The notes under the pieces were generated by a model. It was not told the origin of the DNA. It saw only the letters and a program-made list of their open reading frames with translations, and searched no databases. Below are positions 58,901-64,000 of a stretch of 64,000 nt of DNA, in pieces. Position 1 is the first letter of the stretch; each line of letters starts with the position of its first letter. The DNA comes from Heterohyrax brucei (taxonomy: Eukaryota > Chordata > Mammalia > Hyracoidea > Procaviidae), in contig CM053154.1 in NCBI GenBank assembly GCA_028571685.1, positions 9,461,501-9,525,500 on the forward strand. The letters are read 5' to 3'. A program made the position numbers and the translations under genes.

Positions 58901-61900
58901 ATGCTAAAACAATCCATCTTTAAAATCAACTACCACCTTATAAAGCCTGATGAGGACACAGCAAGAATGTTCAATTACACCTTCATCATACAGATCAAGA
59001 GGTTAGAATAATAACTACGTCTCAGTGTTAACAAGCTTCACTCGCTAAAGCCTTCAAACAAAATGTCAGCATTTAACAAAATAAACAGCAAAGCCAGGAT
59101 ACGTAGGACACATTTCTGACTAAACTTGAAATAAGTCATTTCATTTCCTTAACAATCAATGCAAATGAAACCTCAGGTCGTAAATGAGTATACCGTGTGT
59201 CATCCCATTTTCTCATTTGGGCAGATCAAATCCAATTTAAGACAATCCACAGTCTTTGCTGAAAGACATCTCTTAGAAAGCCGTGGGTTACTTCTCAGTC
59301 CTCAAATTTAAAGCATTAACAATACACGCAAGCCGGCTGATTTAAGTCTAATGTTCTCCAATGCAAGCATAACAAACACACAGTTACACCTAAGATCACC
59401 ACAAGTACAGCAGGTTCAATAACAAAATCCCAAAGTTAATTTCCCTTTACATTATATTTGTATATAATTATAAAACAGGCTCTTGACCAACTCTTATCCT
59501 CTGAATCTAATACTATATTCATCAAATATGTATCAAATCAAATCACCCCAGAGACCATTAATTCCTGTTAATATTCAGTGCCTACCTTTTCAGGCTGAGA
59601 GAAGGTTCCAGCATTACAAGGAGTTCTTGGATCCCACAATTTAACCGTCTGATCCCAACTTCCAGTAACCATCACATTCACTTCTGGACAGTATTCGACA
59701 CATCTGATAGGGGCATCATGGGTCCCAACCAGACTATCTACAAAGGGGGGGAAGTCAACACCAAAGTTTTACACCTCTGCTGAACAAAGTTTCACTCACT
59801 AAAGCCTTCAAACTAAATGTAAGCACTTAACAAAACAAACCGTCAAAGCCAGGAGACATAGGACACCTTTCTGACTAAATCTGAAGCAAGTCATTCCACT
59901 CCTTTAACAATCAATACAAATGAAACCTCAGGTCATAAGTGAGTACATGGTAAACAATTAAAACAAAAGAAACATTTATTGGACTGTAATCAATTAGCTA
60001 CAACCAACCTCAGAGACATGTGCCTGCTTCTCTCTGAACCTTAGGATTCCCAGTTCCACGTACTGGCAGGATGTCTTCAAAGGCTGCCTTGAATCTCAGA
60101 CCACGCAGAAATGGTGGCCTGTCTGTTATAGTCCCCTTTTGATGACAAACCAAAACCCAATGCCCTCGAGCCAATTCCGGCTCACAGCAAAGCTAGAGAG
60201 TGCAGGTTCTTTAAAATTCTGAAATCGTGTTTAACCCTGTACCCCTGGTTTATCTAGAGCAATGTCTAGTATTCAGCAAGTGCTCAAGAAGAATATGCTG
60301 AATGAACAAATGAGTCAAGAACTTTGTTCTTCCAGATCCTAACAAAGACTGACCCTGAACATTAAAGCCACTGCTGATTAGAATACAATCCGCTGTCACA
60401 GGATCATCTGAGAGCCTGAGACAGGCAAGTGGCAAGTCCTCTCTCCCTTGGTTTTCATGGTGGACTGAACTTCCACTGCAGAACTGCTCTCCTTTCAACC
60501 TCCTCTTCACATGGTATCATTCACTCATTCCACTAACGCTACTAAGTGTCTCATCCAAGGTGCTGCAATCTGTGCCATACACTAGGGACAAAACGATGAA
60601 CTCTGTGCTCTTGATCTCCAGACAAGAAAGCTACTTGTTTAAAAATACATCATTACCCAAGGAAAAAAAATTGTGAAGTCTGGCAGTGGTCTTCTGAGAA
60701 TAAGCAGCCAATTTTCTAAATCACAGTAACATCTAGAAAATTTTTTTTTTCCTTCCAGTCTTTCCCCACAAGTTTTCAAGCAAATAGGACCTAAACACAT
60801 AAATTTTATTACATAAGCCACTACCAAAGTCAAATACTGCCAGTTATAAATTACAATATAAAGTGACTCCATACATAAGCCTCTTTTGACTTTTTTTTTT
60901 AAACACACAGTACTCAAGCTCCCATCTCACCTCTCACTGCCCGACTTACTGTCTATCTAGTCAAAGTCCAGAGCTGTACCATTTTGTTCACATACTTCGC
61001 TGTTTAACATATGCACATCCCAAAAACAAAGGTTTAATCAGCTAGAGAGATCTGAATATTTGGGTTCCATCCAAACTCTGCCCCACAACCACCATAAAAA
61101 TACAGGCAAGTCATTTCATATCTAGACCCCCTTAGCCAGCCAGCCAAGTGCCGTCAAGTCGCATCCGACTCATGGCGACCCTAGGGGCCAGAGAAAGAAA
61201 ATACACTATCTTGTTCATTATTCATTAGGTCCAAACTCAGCACATTTTACTGCTAAATCACACCAACAATTAATACAGCACCTGGACAAGACTAGCTATT
61301 TTATAAAAACAGAGAAATAAAAAACCCTTTCTTCAGTCTAAATTAAATTAGCTTCAGAAACAACAACTCAGATGCCTCACAACAAAATCCACACAGGATC
61401 CAGGTCCACACCCTAGGACAAAGTACAAGTCAAATATTTGGGTGCCACTTTAAGGAACAACTAGGACAGAGATCACAATGGACTTTATTGCAATATACAT
61501 ATACATACACACACACACAACATTCAGTGGTAAGGAATGATTATTATTTAAATCAAAAACCTCTGTCTGTGGCCAAGCAATTTAGGAATGACTCTTCTTC
61601 AGTAAATGCTCACATCCTAAAAACCACAGAATAATAAACTAGCAAAACTGATTACATTACCTTGATCAGTATTCAAATCATGCATTTTCAGTTGATGATC
61701 TAACCCCCCACTCCAAGCATGAGTTGGATCCTAGAAAACAAAGTTTAAGATCATTTAAAAGTCCCAGACCTTAGACTCTTCATAATCTCTATTTCTACAG
61801 CCACCTATCTGGTTTATGCTTAGAATGAAGTGCACTGGGTTCAGCTACCCATTGTAAACAAAACAGCACGAGTCAGCTAATTAACGAATGGCTGGCTTAC

Positions 61901-62453
61901 CAAGCTCACCACTCAAACAAGGGCATTCTTTCTAAACTTTTCTCTTAAACAGGGCTGTCAAACTTTACTGTTTCTGTGCCAGATTTCAGGCGCAAGTGTC
62001 AAACGTCCAGAAACTTTGCAGGACTATGCAAGTAGACTCAACTTGAACGCACAGACCAAGTTTGCAAGTCTGCGTTTTCCCAACGCCAAATGGTACCTGG
62101 CTTAAGACACGTGTTCCCGAAATGCTCAACAGCTACCCCCATTAACTTCACTCACAGATGCCTTTACCCAGGACTAGCGGAGGGACGCTAGCAACACGAG
62201 ATACCGTAAATACTGCCAGGCTAAAGCAAGCGGGCAAGAGCGGAGGGCATACACCTACGTAGAAGGCGCAGTCCAGGACGGCGCCGGTGTGCTGGTACTT
62301 GAGCCGCATGGAGTTCGCAGGCACATCATAAAGGCGCACGGAGGTGTCCCAGGAGGATACCAGCAGGAACTGGGAGGTGTTGGGGCTGAACTTCACCGAG
62401 GAGATGCCATCTTCCGGAGGCTGGTTCAGCTTGAACTCGTTAGAGCCGGTCAT
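52954..62453 (-). CDS. BUB3: BUB3, mitotic checkpoint WD40 protein (seven coding exons)
   Basis: BUB3 is a seven-bladed WD40 propeller. At unattached kinetochores it binds the GLEBS motifs of BUB1 and BUBR1 and phosphorylated MELT repeats of KNL1, so it supports the spindle assembly checkpoint and chromosome alignment. The family role is established knowledge. The join is 62453-62259, 61730-61661, 59737-59586, 56413-56255, 54574-54397, 54153-53937 and 52969-52954, giving 987 nt, or 328 residues plus stop, the same length as human BUB3. Introns are GT-AG with phases 0, 1, 0, 0, 1, 2. WD dipeptides are seen at about residues 35-36, 116-117, 123-124, 162-163 and 261-262. The protein starts [10 protein letters not shown] and ends KPKSPCT. 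From memory of the human protein I see three differences: D89-S90 for E-N, and V311 for I. The start is fixed by conservation and by a splice acceptor directly before the ATG. No frameshift or premature stop is seen. Confidence 0.97.
52970..53936. other. BUB3 intron 7
   Basis: A unique-looking intron of 967 nt between the last propeller exon and the tiny terminal coding segment. I see no other exon in it. Confidence 0.6.
53937..54153 (-). CDS. BUB3: BUB3 coding exon 6 (residues 252-324)
   Basis: A 217-nt exon coding for the last propeller blade, [10 protein letters not shown] through AETKPK, with W261-D262 and V311 where I recall isoleucine in human. The acceptor is tgcag ending at 54154. 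The donor is gtgagt at 53936-53931 after AA, phase 2. If this intron is retained, the codons read AAG TGA, so the protein would stop after residue 324. Confidence 0.97.
54397..54574 (-). CDS. BUB3: BUB3 coding exon 5 (residues 193-251 plus 1 nt)
   Basis: A 178-nt exon coding for [10 protein letters not shown] through HNTFAT and the first base of codon 252. It contains the family's [10 protein letters not shown] segment. The acceptor is gttag ending at 54575 and the donor gtaaag at 54396-54391, phase 1. The next intron is only 243 nt. Confidence 0.97.
54575..56254. other. BUB3 intron 5
   Basis: An intron of 1680 nt. It has a short MIR-like piece near 56036-56080 (CAAGTTACCTAACCTCTCTG) and an A-rich tract near 56195-56222 just beyond the exon 4 donor. 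Nothing else is recognised. Confidence 0.5.
56255..56413 (-). CDS. BUB3: BUB3 coding exon 4 (residues 140-192)
   Basis: A 159-nt, phase-0 exon coding for [10 protein letters not shown] through AFPNKQ, with W162-D163. The acceptor is cag at 56416-56414. The donor reads CAG|gtgccg, which departs from consensus at +4 and +5. I counted 15 CpG dinucleotides, far more than in coding exons 2 and 3, although the protein is the same as the mammalian consensus I remember. Confidence 0.97.
56912..57076 (+). mobile_element. AfroSINE in BUB3 intron 4
   Basis: A nearly complete SINE with a tRNA-like head (CAGTGCTTAAGTCTTATAGC, CAGTTTGAACC) and the tail TAGGGTCGCTATGAGTCAGA, inserted antisense to BUB3. Confidence 0.85.
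57080..59025. other. BUB3 intron 4, remaining sequence
   Basis: AT-rich intronic sequence with no exon, SINE or LINE that I can recognise. The rest of the intron between 56414 and 56911 is similar. Confidence 0.5.
59030..59190. repeat. Direct repeat copy A in BUB3 intron 4
   Basis: This 161-bp segment, with blocks such as CTAAAGCCTTCAAAC, TTTCTGACTAAA and ATGAAACCTCAGGTC, recurs in the same orientation at 59783-59945. By eye about 85% of bases agree, with one or two small indels. Outside the paired segment the flanks do not match. I do not recognise it as a known interspersed family. Confidence 0.85.
59586..59737 (-). CDS. BUB3: BUB3 coding exon 3 (residues 89-139)
   Basis: A 152-nt exon coding for residues 89-139 ([10 protein letters not shown] through SQPEK), with WD dipeptides at W116-D117 and W123-D124. 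The acceptor tag is at 59740-59738 and the donor gtagg at 59585-59581. A second AG lies four bases inside the exon (ending 59734); using it would shift the frame. Skipping the exon would also shift the frame, since 152 is not a multiple of three. Near-identical 160-bp repeats lie on both sides of this exon. Confidence 0.96.
59783..59945. repeat. Direct repeat copy B in BUB3 intron 3
   Basis: Second copy of the intragenic repeat, about 754 bp from copy A and on the other side of coding exon 3. Recombination between the copies would delete that exon. Its origin, whether local duplication or an unrecognised repeat family, is open. Confidence 0.85.
60148..60215 (-). mobile_element. AfroSINE 3' fragment in BUB3 intron 3
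   Basis: Antisense tail piece beginning ACCAAAACCCAATGCCCTCG and ending near AGAGAGTGCAGG. Confidence 0.65.
61139..61190 (-). mobile_element. AfroSINE 3' fragment in BUB3 intron 3
   Basis: Short antisense tail with GTGCCGTCAAGTCG and CGACTCATGGCGACCCTA; the tRNA-like part is missing. Confidence 0.7.
61661..61730 (-). CDS. BUB3: BUB3 coding exon 2 (residues 66-88 plus 1 nt)
   Basis: A 70-nt exon coding for DPTHAWSGG through NTDQ and the first base of codon 89. The acceptor is ctag at 61734-61731 and the donor gtaatg at 61660-61655, phase 1. By eye the exon holds no CpG, unlike the later exons. It is too short to be found by ORF length and was found by matching the conserved WD-repeat peptide. 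Confidence 0.96.
62259..62453 (-). CDS. BUB3: BUB3 coding exon 1 (residues 1-65)
   Basis: This exon codes for residues 1-65, from MTGSNEFK to DCAFY, and covers the N-terminal strand and first WD repeat with W35-D36. The acceptor tag lies immediately before the ATG, and the donor gtaggt is at 62258-62253, phase 0. The reading frame continues into the intron for about 36 codons before a stop, but that extension does not match BUB3. Confidence 0.97.
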
Positions 62454-62879
62454 CTACGGAACAGGTGCCTGCTCGAGTTCCCAGGGATCCCGGGGTCGGG
62501 GGTCTGAGCCGGTGGCGGGGCGTGGGGAGGTGCCAGAGGAAGGAATCCAGAGAACCAAGACGACCGGGTCTCCGCGCCTGCGCAGAGCCCGCGTGCCCGC
62601 CGCAGTCGGACTCGCCCCCCGCCCCCTCCCTCGCGCCAACCGGCCCGCTCGGCCCACGCCGCCGCAGCCTCCCCCTGTCCCCCGCCCGCCGCTGCACCCC
62701 TCCCCGCGGCGGGCTCCCACACCCCACCCATCCTGCGAAGCCCGTCGCCCCGACGCTGCTAAAAGAATACAGGGAAGGCGGTGGAAGCGCGAAGGCTCCC
62801 CTGCAGACGGCTCCGCCGGCTCTGGGTCCAGGAGCTCCCTAGAGAGGCCGCTCCTGCGCTCCGCCGCCTTCCCCCCTAC

Positions 62880-62945
62880 CTTGAGGTCCCCTCAAAACCA
62901 ACACTGCGGCCGGTGCAGCTGCCTCGCCACTGTCGGAGCACTCCC
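62880..62945 (-). other. BUB3: BUB3 non-coding exon 1 (5' UTR)
   Basis: Read on the minus strand, a GC-rich segment ends CCTCAAG followed by the donor gtaggg at 62879-62874. Splicing to the exon that begins exactly with ATG (acceptor tag at 62456-62454) would place AAG before the ATG, giving the favourable A at -3. Intron 1 would be 426 nt. The right-hand end is only an estimate: the transcription start is not visible and could lie anywhere from about 62930 to 62980. All of the 5' UTR would come from this exon. Confidence 0.75.
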
Positions 62946-62991
62946 GGGCTAGGCAAAGGAGGCGGAAAGGAAGTTCTAACGAATGTCTGTC

Positions 62992-62996
62992 ATTGG
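62992..62996 (-). promoter_or_regulatory. CCAAT box (proximal)
   Basis: CCAAT on the minus strand just upstream of BUB3 exon 1, in the context AACCAATGA, a good NF-Y match. A second copy lies 42 bp further upstream in the same orientation. Paired NF-Y boxes are typical of cell-cycle gene promoters (family knowledge). Confidence 0.6.
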
Positions 62997-63033
62997 TTTA
63001 TTTCAAACGCCAACGTCTCGTTCTAGGACTCCC

Positions 63034-63038
63034 ATTGG
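63034..63038 (-). promoter_or_regulatory. CCAAT box (distal)
   Basis: Second CCAAT on the minus strand, context GACCAATGGG, 42 bp upstream of the proximal one and in the same orientation. Confidence 0.6.
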
Positions 63039-63112
63039 TCCGCCCAGCTGCCCGCCGTCAGTCAGCTCAGTCATCCTGTTCCGGCTCAAAGGGACACGGT
63101 GGCTTTTCCGAT

Positions 63113-63118
63113 CACGTG
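63113..63118. promoter_or_regulatory. CACGTG E-box
   Basis: Palindromic CACGTG in the context atCACGTGgt, upstream of BUB3 within the CpG island. This is a USF/MYC-type site. Binding is inferred only. Confidence 0.5.
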
Positions 63119-63169
63119 GTTTCGCTTTTCTGCCCCGCTGAGGGGCCCACACTCGGGCTAGAGGAAAGG

Positions 63170-63190
63170 AAAATACAACTCCCAGCGACC
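63170..63190 (+). promoter_or_regulatory. ZNF143/SBS-type motif, forward copy
   Basis: The segment TACAACTCCCAGCG resembles the ACTACAAYTCCCAGMATGC motif bound by ZNF143, which is common at housekeeping and bidirectional promoters. It lies about 230 bp upstream of exon 1, and a better copy on the other strand lies 60 bp away. Confidence 0.55.
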
Positions 63191-63233
63191 ATCGCGCCAG
63201 GACTGCTTTCACATCCTCCCCCAGCGTTGAGAG

Positions 63234-63255
63234 GCACGCTGGGAGATGTAGTTTC
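63234..63255 (-). promoter_or_regulatory. ZNF143/SBS-type motif, reverse copy
   Basis: On the minus strand this reads ACTACATCTCCCAGCGTGC, a near-perfect ZNF143 (Staf) binding motif. It points toward BUB3, opposite to the weaker copy at 63170-63190. Confidence 0.65.
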
Positions 63256-63260
63256 GCTGG

Positions 63261-64000
63261 GCCGACTCCCCCTAGTTCTCTAAATCGAAACCTTGGAGGT
63301 GCTCTTTCCAGCGCTTGTTGTGGCGCTCACCCGGTCTCAGGCTATCAGGCACAAGAATCCCATTTTGGTCAACACTCCCTATACAAATAAATCCTTCCTT
63401 TCCCAGGACGTATCCAAAATTGAAGTGGAGAAGTAAATCTTGGTCCAATCAGCTGAATTATCTTGTGTTAACTTTTTGCCCAGTTTCCTGGAAATTCCAC
63501 CTCTGAGCTAGGGTCTTACGTTTTCCACTATCTTAAGTGTGACTGATCTCTCAGAGACGCATCGTTTTTTACACTGTTTTATCTCTCCGTTCTGTCCCTC
63601 TGCAAATACTGCTGAGTGCCTGCTGAGGCCTGGTGAGAGGCTCTGCGGGAGACACATTCAACAGACTAGTCTGTGCCCTGAAGCCTCTCTCCTCCAGACT
63701 TGGGAGCCAACGGTCACCTCCATGAGGCGTTAAGGCTCAAAAGCCCTGTACTATTTAGGTCAGATCCTAAAATATTAGCTACAACCCCACCACATCTTAC
63801 TCTTCTCCAGACTTGCAGGCCCTGTTTGTTCCATTTTCTGTTTCTGGAATCCTCTGGAAATACAAGGATCAAGAAGGGCATCTCAGTAATAAGAAGTGAC
63901 GTCATCGTCATAAAAGGAAAGCACTATTTAATCTGTCACCTGAGTGCAGTGACTGCTTGACTGTAAAAGGCTCACTGAAATTTTTCAATTCAGTCTATAC
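63261..64000. other. Flank upstream of BUB3
   Basis: No coding exon recognised. A stretch at about 63596-63690 (GCTGAGTGCCTGCTGAGGCC, GTGCCCTGAAGCC) looks like an old L2 or MIR3 piece. The rest is unassigned. Confidence 0.4.

Larger units (their letters stand above)
59946..61660. other. BUB3 intron 3, remaining sequence
   Basis: Besides the two SINE fragments, an L2- or MIR-like stretch may lie near 60220-60640 (CTACTAAGTGTCTCATCC). There is a short TA/CA repeat near 61492-61520. Nothing else is recognised. Confidence 0.4.
62460..63260. promoter_or_regulatory. CpG island over BUB3 exon 1 and promoter
   Basis: A strongly GC-rich, CpG-dense stretch covers intron 1, exon 1 and the upstream promoter of BUB3, while the flanks are AT-rich. 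Islands of this kind mark constitutively active promoters of housekeeping genes. Long ORFs on both strands here are a by-product of base composition. Confidence 0.85.

Noticed and set aside
62148-62258. Readthrough of BUB3 coding exon 1 into intron 2 as an alternative C-terminus
   Set aside because: The extension (VGVCPPLL and on) follows a clean gtaggt donor and does not match BUB3. A retained-intron product is possible but there is no evidence for it.
62344-62952. Plus-strand ORF of 202 codons opposite BUB3 exon 1
   Set aside because: It lies in the CpG island antisense to BUB3. The peptide is Pro/Arg-rich and follows GC composition; no domain.

Overview
This is a mammalian nuclear window, almost certainly from an afrotherian and most likely elephant-like. 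The evidence is the repeat content. About forty copies or fragments of a tRNA-headed SINE of the AfroSINE type lie on both strands, together with RTE/BovB-type LINE fragments that share the SINE's 3' tail. Ancient mammalian repeats (MIR, L2-like, MER5A, L1M, MaLR-type LTRs) fill in the rest. All repeat names come from sequence memory, not from a database search, and repeat borders are good to roughly 5-20 bases.

The only protein-coding gene I can support is BUB3, the WD40 spindle-checkpoint protein, on the minus strand in the right-hand 11 kb. All of it is present: a non-coding first exon in a CpG island (about 62880-62945), seven coding exons (62259-62453, 61661-61730, 59586-59737, 56255-56413, 54397-54574, 53937-54153, 52954-52969) and a probable 3' UTR running left to about 51.44 kb. 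The coding parts add up to 987 nt, a 328-residue protein plus stop. Every intron has GT-AG borders and the phases agree. Two features stand out: a direct repeat of about 160 bp brackets coding exon 3, and the CpG content of neighbouring exons is very uneven.

Layout. 1-51 kb is intergenic sequence downstream of BUB3 with no convincing gene. It holds SINE clusters (6.15-7.28 kb, 11.99-12.75 kb, 46.2-46.7 kb), RTE fragments (2.6-3.2, 14.3-14.5, 19.4 and 35.4-36.1 kb), a 0.9-kb CA-rich tandem array (28.4-29.3 kb), an old L1 (about 32.8-35.2 kb), a CpG-rich TGCG tandem tract (39.08-39.25 kb), two related MaLR-like LTRs (40.15-40.66 and 47.02-47.55 kb) and a 5'-truncated antisense L1 with a perfect 18-bp target-site duplication (44.62-45.94 kb). 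Several AT-rich stretches free of recognisable repeats (5.1-5.5, 15.2-15.7, 26.4-26.7, 29.9-30.4, 38.16-38.46 kb) could be conserved non-coding elements. 51.4-63 kb is BUB3. 63.0-63.3 kb is its promoter, with two inverted CCAAT boxes, an E-box and two oppositely oriented ZNF143-type motifs. 63.3-64 kb is upstream flank.

I found no operon, CRISPR array, RNA gene or clearly new biological system. The findings worth following up are the repeats bracketing the BUB3 exon, the exon CpG spikes, the promoter motif arrangement and the shared RTE/SINE tails.
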